This document shows, in pieces, positions 23,943 through 30,519 of a stretch of 34,250 bases of DNA. The stretch's first letter is position 1; each line of letters starts with the position of its first letter. The stretch is taken from positions 1 through 34,250 of the forward strand of contig CAJTCH010000051.1 of assembly GCA_910574715.1 (NCBI GenBank), written 5' to 3'. Under the pieces are notes generated by a model. The model saw nothing but the letters and a program-made list of their open reading frames with translations, was not told the origin of the DNA and ran no database searches. The translations under genes and the position numbers were made by a program. Source of the stretch: Lachnospiraceae bacterium (lineage in GTDB: Bacteria > Bacillota > Clostridia > Lachnospirales > Lachnospiraceae).

Positions 23943-24650
23943 TTACACTGCCGCGTTATCCCGAAGCGCCGCCAGAATCTTCTCCTTGAATTCCTGGCTG
24001 TCCATATCTGTCTTGTCTACCTCTGTCAATACCCCGTGATTCAGCAATACGATCTCATCACAGAGATCCAGCGCAAGATCCATGATATGTGTAGAGACAA
24101 TAATGATCCTGTCTTTCTTCAGCCCGCGGAGGATCTGCTTCATCTCTTCCGCCACCACTACGTCCAGTGAGGTCAGCGGTTCATCTAACAGCAGAATATT
24201 GGGCTTTGCAATGATATTGACCAACATCTGCATCTTATTCTTCATACCGTGGGAATAATCCTTGAGCAGCTTGTCCCTGTCTTCAAAAGCAATGCTCATA
24301 TAATCAAAATACGCATCCGTGCTTGCCTTATCCTTGATACTCTCTCCGTGGATCTGTAAAAAGAACAGGAGAAATTCCCGTCCGGTCAGGAACTCCGGCA
24401 CCGTCGGCGTAGACAAGACATACCCGATATCCTCCGGCACGATATCCTTCCTCTGCCCTTCGGTTTCCAGACAGAAACTGCCGCCATCCGCCTTCATATC
24501 CCGGTTCAGACAGTTAAAAAGCGTCGTCTTTCCCGCTCCGTTACGGCCCAGAAGACCGTAGATCTTCCCGCTTTCAAATGTGAAATCAATGTCATGGAGT
24601 ACCTCTTTGTTCTCAAAATGCTTGGATAGGTGTTCAATCGTAAATCTCAT
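23943..24650 (-). CDS. ABC transporter ATP-binding protein (exporter 1)
   Basis: This 235-aa ATPase has Walker A GRNGAGKT (35-42), a degenerate signature YSHGM (132-136 instead of LSGGQ), Walker B ILLLDE (152-157), SLD as D-loop and switch His188. It pairs with the large permease encoded 39 bases downstream. AAGGAAC lies about five bases before the ATG at 24650. It is the first gene of the long leftward operon that includes the kinase, CPBP protease and LytTR regulator, under a strong predicted promoter. It is divergent from the SdpR/SdpI pair. Confidence 0.92.
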   Translation of the reverse strand: MRFTIEHLSKHFENKEVLHDIDFTFESGKIYGLLGRNGAGKTTLFNCLNRDMKADGGSFCLETEGQRKDIVPEDIGYVLSTPTVPEFLTGREFLLFFLQIHGESIKDKASTDAYFDYMSIAFEDRDKLLKDYSHGMKNKMQMLVNIIAKPNILLLDEPLTSLDVVVAEEMKQILRGLKKDRIIIVSTHIMDLALDLCDEIVLLNHGVLTEVDKTDMDSQEFKEKILAALRDNAAV

Positions 24651-24683
24651 ATGTGTTCCTTCTTTCTCGTCTTTATAGTAGAT

Positions 24684-24712
24684 ATTATATATATTTCAGC
24701 CGAAAATGTCAT
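24684..24712 (-). promoter_or_regulatory. Promoter of the exporter 1-kinase-CPBP-LytTR operon
   Basis: On the minus strand ATGACA (24707-24712, five of six matches) and TATAAT (24684-24689, perfect) are separated by exactly 17 bases. The start of transcription would lie about 25 bases upstream of the ATPase ATG. Operator 1 of the divergent ArsR-type regulator begins 25 bases upstream of this -35, so cross-control is possible. Confidence 0.75.
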
Positions 24713-24736
24713 CCTCTAATATATAACATTTCATAG

Positions 24737-24760
24737 CTATTTAGATTTTTTTCTAAATAG
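24737..24760. promoter_or_regulatory. ArsR/SdpR operator 1
   Basis: A perfect 9-bp inverted repeat, CTATTTAGA and TCTAAATAG, is separated by six T residues. It lies just upstream of the -35 of the sdpRI-like promoter and between the two divergent promoters. Confidence 0.65.
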
Positions 24761-24763
24761 GTG

Positions 24764-24792
24764 TTGATATTTTCTATTTGCTGTGATATTAT
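24764..24792 (+). promoter_or_regulatory. Promoter of the ArsR-SdpI-like operon
   Basis: TTGATA (24764-24769) and TATTAT (24787-24792), each close to consensus, are 17 bases apart. Operator 1 lies just upstream and operator 2 begins directly after the -10, an arrangement expected for autorepression. Confidence 0.75.
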
Positions 24793-24793
24793 C

Positions 24794-24815
24794 TATTTAG
24801 AAATATTTCTAAATA
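24794..24815. promoter_or_regulatory. ArsR/SdpR operator 2
   Basis: A perfect 22-bp palindrome (TATTTAGAAAT and its complement) covers the expected transcription start. Its half-sites match those of operator 1 (TATTTAGA), so the same regulator should bind both. Confidence 0.7.
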
Positions 24816-24836
24816 CTTTTGAAGGAGGGATGCTTA

Positions 24837-25109
24837 TTGAGTTTCGGACAGACGTTTAAAGCATTATCCGATCCCGTCCGGCGTGAGATCCTCACGCTCC
24901 TGAGATCCGGCCGCATGTCAGCCGGAGAGATCGGGAGTCATTTTGACATGACAGGAGCCACGATCTCCTACCACCTGAGTATTCTGAAGAAAGCAGACCT
25001 GGTACACGAATCAAAATACAAGAACTATATATACTATGAGCTGAATACTTCCGTGGTGGAGGAACTGATGGCATGGCTTTCACATTTAAAAGGAGGGAAT
25101 GAATCATGA
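24837..25109 (+). CDS. ArsR family autorepressor (SdpR-like)
   Basis: This 90-aa winged-helix protein has the SdpR pattern: FKALSDPVRREILTLL (residues 6-21), MSAGEIGSHFDMTGATISYHLSIL recognition helix, and a wing with YKNYIYYELNTSV. It has no metal-binding ELCVCD motif, as in SdpR. The start is TTG at 24837, chosen because AAGGAGGG lies seven bases upstream; an earlier in-frame TTG would put the binding site inside the gene. In Bacillus subtilis, SdpR represses sdpRI until SdpI sequesters it at the membrane. The same logic is likely here because the next gene encodes an SdpI-like protein and overlaps this stop (ATGA). Confidence 0.9.
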   Translation: MSFGQTFKALSDPVRREILTLLRSGRMSAGEIGSHFDMTGATISYHLSILKKADLVHESKYKNYIYYELNTSVVEELMAWLSHLKGGNES

Positions 25110-25762
25110 TCAAGAAGAATCGTACACTAATCATTGTAACCAGCATTATCACTCTGGTCCCAATATTGATCGGCGTCCTGTGCTGGAACCGGCTGCCGGA
25201 TACCATAGCGATCCATTTTGGATCGGACGGAACGCCCAACGGCTGGAGTTCCAAGCCCCTGGCCGTACTGGGGCTGCCGGTCTTCATATTCGGGGCGCAC
25301 ATACTATGCACCTTCGGCACCGCGATCGACCCGAAGCACAAGAATATCAGCCAGAAGATGTACCGCCTGCTCCTGATGCTCTGTCCGGTGGTTTCCATCG
25401 TCTGCGCCGCCGCCATCTACGGGTACGCCCTGGCGCTCCCAATGGGCGGCTGGCTGAACTCGGCATTCTTCATGAATCTGCTGATGGGCATCCTCTTCTT
25501 CATGATCGGGAACTACCTGCCCAAGTGTCACCAGAATTATACCGTGGGGATCAAGCTTCCCTGGACGCTGGCTGACGAGAACAACTGGTATCTCACACAC
25601 CGATTTGCCGGACGGCTGTACGCTATCGTCGGTATCTTGTGCATCATCAATGCTTTCATACAGCTCAGATGGATGATCCCAGGCGTGATTATCGCTGTGA
25701 TCCTGCTGCCGGCCGGTTATTCGCTGGCGCTGCACCTGAAAGAGATGAAGAAAGATCGTTGA
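25106..25762 (+). CDS. SdpI-like immunity/signal membrane protein
   Basis: This 218-aa protein has six hydrophobic segments. It has an N-terminal DUF1648-type part with WNRLPDTIAIHFGSDGTPNGW (27-47) and the SdpI domain with GNYLPKCHQNYTVGIKLPWTL (135-155) and THRFAGR (164-170). SdpI gives immunity to the SdpC toxin in Bacillus subtilis and also binds SdpR to relieve repression. No sdpC-like toxin gene is nearby, so this may protect against a toxin from other cells or respond to envelope stress. It is coupled to the ArsR-like gene and ends at a strong terminator. Confidence 0.9.
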   Translation: MIKKNRTLIIVTSIITLVPILIGVLCWNRLPDTIAIHFGSDGTPNGWSSKPLAVLGLPVFIFGAHILCTFGTAIDPKHKNISQKMYRLLLMLCPVVSIVCAAAIYGYALALPMGGWLNSAFFMNLLMGILFFMIGNYLPKCHQNYTVGIKLPWTLADENNWYLTHRFAGRLYAIVGILCIINAFIQLRWMIPGVIIAVILLPAGYSLALHLKEMKKDR

Positions 25763-25771
25763 TATATGCGA

Positions 25772-25796
25772 GGGGCGCTGCGATATGCGGCGCCCC
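25772..25796 (+). terminator. Bidirectional terminator between converging genes
   Basis: A 7-bp GC-rich stem (GGGGCGC with GCGCCCC) ends in CCTTTATTT. It lies ten bases past the SdpI-like stop and three bases from the stop of the converging ABC permease gene. Confidence 0.75.
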
Positions 25797-25799
25797 CCT

Positions 25800-26999
25800 T
25801 TATTTCAGATTATAACAGTGATAACTCTTATACACAAGCGGCAGCAATATAACAGCAAGCGCAGAATAAACCAGCATCACACACGGGATCTGCCGGAATA
25901 CAAGATTCCCTGCCTGAAAAATATTAGGAGCTTTCGCACATCCGATCACATTGACCAGCATATCCGGCGTAAACTTGAAAAATGTCAGGAAGTCAGACAA
26001 CGCCCTCGCGATAAACTGCATCACGCAGAATAAGAAGAATGGAACGCAGACCGCCACATTCGCGCTTCGCATCTTCGCCGCGATCAGCATGGTCACAGAC
26101 GCCGAAAGCAGGCTTGCGATATAGCCGCCCAGAACAGCAAGCATGCAATACTGCCCATAGGTCATGACATAGATACTATAAGGGAAGTCAATCTGATACA
26201 GCGTGCCGCCCCCGCTGATCCCCATCACTCCCAACGAGATCAGCAGCAGGATTCCCATCCCCGCCCAATAGATGATAGTCGCAATCAGCAATCCCGCCAA
26301 TACCTTGCTCCCCGCCGCTTTCGTGCGCCCGTATCTAGAAGCAAAGAACACTGCATCCGCCCGGACGCGGAACTCTTCAACGAACACGCCGGCAGCTAAG
26401 AAGCCGATCACGATCGTCAGAATCATCCCGTAGGTCTCCACATATACCATAAGCGTATCCCACGAGTCTTTGGCCTCATAGGTAAGCGGCAGATCGATCT
26501 TATCATACTGTTCCTTGAGAAATTGTCTCTGCCTGGGTGTCTTCCCGTATTCTTCTGCCATCTTCTGCTGATTTTCTCTGTAAATATTGTATAAATCCTC
26601 CGCCTGCTCATCCTCTAACTGATACAGGACATTTTCATCCCACCCTGTATCCGGCGTCAGTACATCAATCACAAAATATATAATATCACTGTAAGCCTGT
26701 ACCGTCTTCCCATACTCCTCATCCGGCACATCATAAGAATATCTGCTGTTCATCTCCTTCCTGCTGCTCACCGCTAGGGCGATCCTGTCCCCTGTAAGCT
26801 CCCCTGCCCATCTATTCTTGTCATCCGCAAGTCTTCTGGATGCCGTAACTCCTGCATGCGTCGTCCCATTCCCGTCGGTATACTGCACGCCGCCGATCGC
26901 AAACATACTGAACACCACCGCCGCCAGCATAGTTCCGATCAGCACGATCCGGTTTATCTTCTTAGAAAATACTTTCTTCAATTCATATCTCAGTATCAT
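25800..26999 (-). CDS. ABC exporter permease with large extracytoplasmic loop (exporter 3)
   Basis: This 399-aa membrane protein starts with LRYELKKVFSKKINRIVLIG and one hydrophobic segment (about 16-37), followed by about 150 hydrophilic residues rich in Asp, Glu and Tyr that would lie outside, then five or six more hydrophobic segments. This is the ABC2_membrane_3-like form common in Clostridia exporters. The ATG at 26999 follows AGGTGG by five bases; a GTG three codons upstream is an alternative. It overlaps the 3' end of its partner ATPase gene by 17 bases, so the two are coupled. It is the last gene of the VanY-sigma operon. Confidence 0.82.
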   Translation of the reverse strand: MILRYELKKVFSKKINRIVLIGTMLAAVVFSMFAIGGVQYTDGNGTTHAGVTASRRLADDKNRWAGELTGDRIALAVSSRKEMNSRYSYDVPDEEYGKTVQAYSDIIYFVIDVLTPDTGWDENVLYQLEDEQAEDLYNIYRENQQKMAEEYGKTPRQRQFLKEQYDKIDLPLTYEAKDSWDTLMVYVETYGMILTIVIGFLAAGVFVEEFRVRADAVFFASRYGRTKAAGSKVLAGLLIATIIYWAGMGILLLISLGVMGISGGGTLYQIDFPYSIYVMTYGQYCMLAVLGGYIASLLSASVTMLIAAKMRSANVAVCVPFFLFCVMQFIARALSDFLTFFKFTPDMLVNVIGCAKAPNIFQAGNLVFRQIPCVMLVYSALAVILLPLVYKSYHCYNLK

Positions 27000-27873
27000 C
27001 CGTACCACCTACTTTCTCTCCAAAATACAGCAGAAATGCATCCTCAAGTGTCGCTTCCTCTCTTACCGCCTGTTCTGCCGGCGGTTCCTTGGCAAGAATC
27101 CGAAGCTCTGCCCCGCCCGGCGCAGACTTCACATTGCCCACCAGATATCTCTTCACAAGGTCATTCACTTCTCTCTTGGGAACCGTACAATGCCAGACTG
27201 ATTCGTCCATGGAAGAGAGCAGCTTCTCCGTAGTCCCCTGATAGAAGACCTTCCCGCTTTTCATCAGCATGATCCGATTCGCAATGAATTCCACATCTGA
27301 TACAATATGTGTGGAAAGCAGCACCAGGCGATCTTCCGCCAACTCACTGATCAGATTCCTGAAACGGATCCTTTCATTGGGATCAAGACCCGCCGTCGGC
27401 TCATCCAGCACCAATACCTTGGGATTATTCAGCATTGCCTGCGCGATTCCCACACGCCTTGCCATCCCGCCGGATAAAGTCTTCATCTTCCGCTTCTCAT
27501 ATTTCTCCATGCCAACCTGTCTCAATAACTGTCCTGTCCTTTTTCTTGCCGCCCCGGGCCGGATTCCTTTGATGGATGCAATATACATCATATAATCGGT
27601 GACAGACAGATCCGGATAATACCCGAAATCCTGCGGCAAATATCCCAGGATATCGCGGTAATCCGCCCCCATTTCCAGAATATCGCTTCCTTCCCAAAGA
27701 ATCTCCCCCGCCGTTGGCCGTATCAGCGTACACAGCATTCTCATCAACGTAGTCTTCCCCGCACCGTTCACTCCAAGAAGTCCGTACACTCCCTTCCACA
27801 TCGTGGCAGAGACACCGCTTACGGCAGATACTCCGTCAAATTCTTTTGATACATTTCTAAGCTCTAATTCCAT
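26983..27873 (-). CDS. ABC transporter ATP-binding protein (exporter 3)
   Basis: This 296-aa ATPase has Walker A GVNGAGKT (34-41), Q-loop in YLPQDFGYYPDL, signature LSGGM (133-137), Walker B VLVLDE (153-158), AGLD and switch His189. A C-terminal extension of about 90 residues follows. I chose the ATG at 27873 because GGGAGG lies nine bases upstream and the family N-terminus (MELELRNVSKEF) begins there; a longer reading runs into the upstream gene. It overlaps that gene by 17 bases and the permease gene by 17 bases, so the three are translationally linked. Confidence 0.92.
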   Translation of the reverse strand: MELELRNVSKEFDGVSAVSGVSATMWKGVYGLLGVNGAGKTTLMRMLCTLIRPTAGEILWEGSDILEMGADYRDILGYLPQDFGYYPDLSVTDYMMYIASIKGIRPGAARKRTGQLLRQVGMEKYEKRKMKTLSGGMARRVGIAQAMLNNPKVLVLDEPTAGLDPNERIRFRNLISELAEDRLVLLSTHIVSDVEFIANRIMLMKSGKVFYQGTTEKLLSSMDESVWHCTVPKREVNDLVKRYLVGNVKSAPGGAELRILAKEPPAEQAVREEATLEDAFLLYFGEKVGGTDDTEI

Positions 27874-28621
27874 CAATATATTCCTCCCAACCATTCTCGC
27901 AAGTTTTCTGCGATCTTTTAATACAAAAGGCAAGAAACCCAAAAGACAGCAGCAAGATCCCGATCCATGCCGATTCTGCAATACTTTGATATATTTCATC
28001 GCGCACGACGACGGCAGCCCATATCACCATCCATATGCCGCTCAAAAGCAGCGTCACATATTCCATCTCTCCCTTTCTGCTATATAACATCCCAAAGCAG
28101 ATGCAGCCTGAGACATTGAACGGAATCAGGAAATCCATTATCATCCTGTATGCCGACATCTGTACCGTATAAAAAGATACCGCAAAAAATACCGTAACCA
28201 TCAGCAGGTCGACGGCTGCGAACATTAAGATTCTCGCTGCACATATCTGTCTCAGAGTATAGAATGCCGCGCCCTCTACTTCCATGACCGAGTATCTCTG
28301 GTTCTTCCATATCTCCGGTATGATCAAATCAGCAAACACGATCGACAGGATTCCCAGGATCCGTCCCATATCCTCTGTATTTCCGGAGTTCCTTAAGATA
28401 ATCCAGAGCAGAAGCAATACCGCCCCCTGCAGGCCCCACCATTTCTTCTTGACAAACTGCATCTGGCTATATAAAAATTCAATATATGACAGCCTGATAT
28501 CCTCTCCTGCCGCCATAATATCGCTGCAGCGCCTGACCGTTTTCTGGACTGCCGTGTCTCTGACATATTCTTCTTGTATCAATTCCTTATATTCTTTGAT
28601 TCTTTTTGTGTATGGCTTCAT
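27857..28621 (-). CDS. Unknown six-segment membrane protein, possible ECF sigma regulator
   Basis: This 254-aa protein has a basic and acidic cytoplasmic N-terminus of about 60 residues (helical, EYKELIQEEYVRDTAV) and then about six hydrophobic segments, ending in a short charged tail. I do not recognise a family. It has no zinc-binding anti-sigma motif (HxxxCxxC). Its start overlaps the stop of the ECF sigma gene (ATGA), the position usually held by an anti-sigma factor, and its 3' end overlaps an ABC ATPase gene. It may hold the sigma factor at the membrane through its N-terminal part or be an accessory subunit of the exporter. Confidence 0.7.
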   Translation of the reverse strand: MKPYTKRIKEYKELIQEEYVRDTAVQKTVRRCSDIMAAGEDIRLSYIEFLYSQMQFVKKKWWGLQGAVLLLLWIILRNSGNTEDMGRILGILSIVFADLIIPEIWKNQRYSVMEVEGAAFYTLRQICAARILMFAAVDLLMVTVFFAVSFYTVQMSAYRMIMDFLIPFNVSGCICFGMLYSRKGEMEYVTLLLSGIWMVIWAAVVVRDEIYQSIAESAWIGILLLSFGFLAFCIKRSQKTCENGWEEYIDGIRA

Positions 28622-29124
28622 TTCCTCACCTCCAGATATTCCGACAATAGTTTCTTCGCCCTGCTGATACGGTACTTCACAAGAGACAGGTTGATATCCA
28701 GCAGTCTTGCAATATCTTTCTGTTTTAAGTCCTGGAAGAAAAACAAGATTGTTATTTCCTTAAGCTCCTTTGGCAAACGGTCAATCGCCTGCTCGATATC
28801 CATTCTGATCTCCTCATCTCTCATATCGCTTCCCGGTATATCAGACATCTCCTCCATTGGAAGCTCTTTCTTCTTTTTGTAGTAGTTCTTGATGATATTC
28901 CCGGCGATACGGTATAAATAATTCTTAAGCTTCCCATAGTCTGTATAGGTCTGCAGAGCCTCGAAATAGCGGGTAAACGTCTCCTGGGTCATATCTTCGG
29001 CAAGATCGCGGTCACGAAGATGCAGGAAACAATATTGATAAATGGCAGTATAATACTTCCTGATCAATTGTTCTCCGGCTTGTTCGTCTCCATTTTTAGC
29101 TTTCTTCACCAACAGAAAATCCAT
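28618..29124 (-). CDS. ECF-type RNA polymerase sigma factor
   Basis: This 168-aa protein has sigma region 2 (about 18-85: YCFLHLRDRDLAEDMTQETF and a Lys-rich end) and region 4 (about 112-165: IDRLPKELKEITILFFFQDL and HTH KQKDIARLLDINLSLVKYRI). The length and lack of region 3 fit ECF sigma factors. It would direct transcription in response to an envelope signal. A GGGGGGAAG site precedes the ATG at 29124. It is coupled to the unknown membrane protein by an ATGA overlap and lies 42 bases after the VanY gene. Confidence 0.92.
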   Translation of the reverse strand: MDFLLVKKAKNGDEQAGEQLIRKYYTAIYQYCFLHLRDRDLAEDMTQETFTRYFEALQTYTDYGKLKNYLYRIAGNIIKNYYKKKKELPMEEMSDIPGSDMRDEEIRMDIEQAIDRLPKELKEITILFFFQDLKQKDIARLLDINLSLVKYRISRAKKLLSEYLEVRK

Positions 29125-29147
29125 ATCCGCTTCCCCCCTCGTATAAT

Positions 29148-29172
29148 AACTGACTCTTATAAAAAGTCAGTT
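29148..29172 (-). promoter_or_regulatory. Hairpin overlapping the VanY stop codon
   Basis: A perfect 8-bp stem (AACTGACT with AGTCAGTT) and nine-base loop span the VanY stop codon and end 23 bases before the sigma factor ATG. It may weaken read-through into, or translation of, the sigma gene. Confidence 0.45.
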
Positions 29173-29940
29173 GGATTTCTTCCATTCCACATATTCTTCC
29201 AGGCAGAGGTTATTTTCCTTCATTTCCTCCGCCGCTTCTCTCCCCACATAACGATAATGCCAAGGTTCATTATTCACCCCTGTAATCTCCGTTTTGTCAG
29301 AAGGATACCTCTTGATAAATCCGTATCTGTAAGCATTGGCATCAAGCCACGCATAGACCTCATCCGAAGACGAAACGGATGTATCCGCGTTGACATCAAC
29401 CGCCAGACCCAATTGATGTTCGCTGGTGCCGGGAATCGAGACATACCCTTCTGCCATCTTCTTCGCATCCTGCTTCGAATATCCCTGCGTCTGATATTCC
29501 GCGATCCTTTCCTCCATGATCGCCCGCTGTTCCTCCTGGGTACGGTATCCCTCTCTTACAAATAATTGCAAGCCGCTCATCCTGGCGTCGTCAAACATCT
29601 CCTGCAGCGCCGGATAAATTCTGGAATCTACTTCTTTCCCATTAGACAGCTGCGTCAGCTCCAATTCATAATGATCGGGAATCGCGTAGTCCTTATTGAC
29701 AAGGATCAGATCCCATCCCAGTGAAGTATCAGCCTCCTCCATCCCTGTCAGGAAACCTGTACTCTGTCTTAAGAACGTTCCTCCCGTCTTGAGGATCATA
29801 CTGCCTGAAATAATTATAACAACACTCAGTACGATTCTACATACCACTTTGCTGACATTTTTGTACATGTGCCGGTATCTGCTCCTCTGGCCATATCTGC
29901 TTCTCTGGCCATATCCGATTCTCTGCATGCATCTCTCCAT
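29167..29940 (-). CDS. Membrane-anchored VanY-like D-Ala-D-Ala carboxypeptidase (M15B)
   Basis: This 257-aa zinc peptidase trims the terminal D-Ala of peptidoglycan stem peptides. It has an Arg/Tyr-rich cytoplasmic start (residues 6-27), one membrane anchor (about 32-50), and an extracytoplasmic VanY domain with the zinc ligands His175 and Asp182 in SEHQLGLAVDV, Glu225 and His228 in EPWHYRYVG, and a conserved REGYRT segment (129-134). AGGAGG lies seven bases before the ATG at 29940. The N-terminus carries two direct repeats (GQRSRY) coded by an 18-bp DNA repeat. It is the first gene of the VanY-sigma-membrane protein-ABC operon. No vanHAX genes are nearby, so it is a general envelope enzyme. 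Confidence 0.92.
   Translation of the reverse strand: MERCMQRIGYGQRSRYGQRSRYRHMYKNVSKVVCRIVLSVVIIISGSMILKTGGTFLRQSTGFLTGMEEADTSLGWDLILVNKDYAIPDHYELELTQLSNGKEVDSRIYPALQEMFDDARMSGLQLFVREGYRTQEEQRAIMEERIAEYQTQGYSKQDAKKMAEGYVSIPGTSEHQLGLAVDVNADTSVSSSDEVYAWLDANAYRYGFIKRYPSDKTEITGVNNEPWHYRYVGREAAEEMKENNLCLEEYVEWKKSN
29876..29929. repeat. 18-bp tandem repeat in the VanY 5' coding region
   Basis: Two nearly identical 18-base units (29876-29893 and 29894-29911, one difference) and a third diverged one (29912-29929) encode the repeated GQRSRY-type hexapeptide. Copy number changes would keep the frame. Confidence 0.7.
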
Positions 29941-30058
29941 TGATTTTCCTCCTGTATCTTAAGAATCTTCATGAAACTCTGATCTATATAACAACTGAGG
30001 AAGCAAAAGAGTTAGTCACAGTATGAAAATAATTTATAAAAATAATTCAGATCAAATC

Positions 30059-30087
30059 TTGTTAAAAAGAAATTTAAAATGTATACT
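30059..30087 (+). promoter_or_regulatory. Promoter of the VOC gene
   Basis: TTGTTA (30059-30064) and TATACT (30082-30087, five of six matches) are separated by 17 bases; the start codon lies 40 bases after the -10. Confidence 0.6.
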
Positions 30088-30127
30088 AAAAATAACAAGG
30101 AATCCAATTTGATGGGGGATAAAAGCT

Positions 30128-30499
30128 ATGAAGTTAAAAAACATTCTGATTGTCGTGAAAGATATTGAAAGATCAAAGCAATTTTATCATGATCTGTTCG
30201 GTCTCAATATGATACTTGACAACGACGGCAATATGATCCTGACAGAAGGTCTTGTACTCCAGGACGAAAAAATCTGGAGAGATTTCCTTGGAAAAGATAT
30301 CACTCCAGAAAGTAATTCCTGTGAACTGTATTTTGAAGAATCGGAAATCGAAGAATTTGTCTGCAAACTGGAAAGGTTATATCCCTCAGTTCAATACGTT
30401 AACCGGCTCATGACACATAGCTGGGGACAAAAGGTTGTCCGATTCTATGATTTGGACGGTAATCTGATCGAAGTAGGGACGCCGATGTCCGGGTTTTAG
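30128..30499 (+). CDS. VOC (glyoxalase/bleomycin resistance) family protein
   Basis: This 123-aa cytoplasmic protein has the VOC double beta-alpha-beta-beta-beta pattern: LIVVKDIERSKQFYHDLFGL at 7-26 and RFYDLDGNLIEVG at 105-117, with a potential metal-ligand Glu115. Members include glyoxalase I, dioxygenases and antibiotic-binding proteins; the substrate here is unknown. GGGGGAT lies about seven bases before the ATG. It stands alone, rightward, converging on the broken DUF262 gene. Only one of the usual metal ligands can be placed with confidence, so it may bind rather than convert its ligand. Confidence 0.85.
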   Translation: MKLKNILIVVKDIERSKQFYHDLFGLNMILDNDGNMILTEGLVLQDEKIWRDFLGKDITPESNSCELYFEESEIEEFVCKLERLYPSVQYVNRLMTHSWGQKVVRFYDLDGNLIEVGTPMSGF

Positions 30500-30519
30500 C
30501 GCCTTTCTTACACAACATC

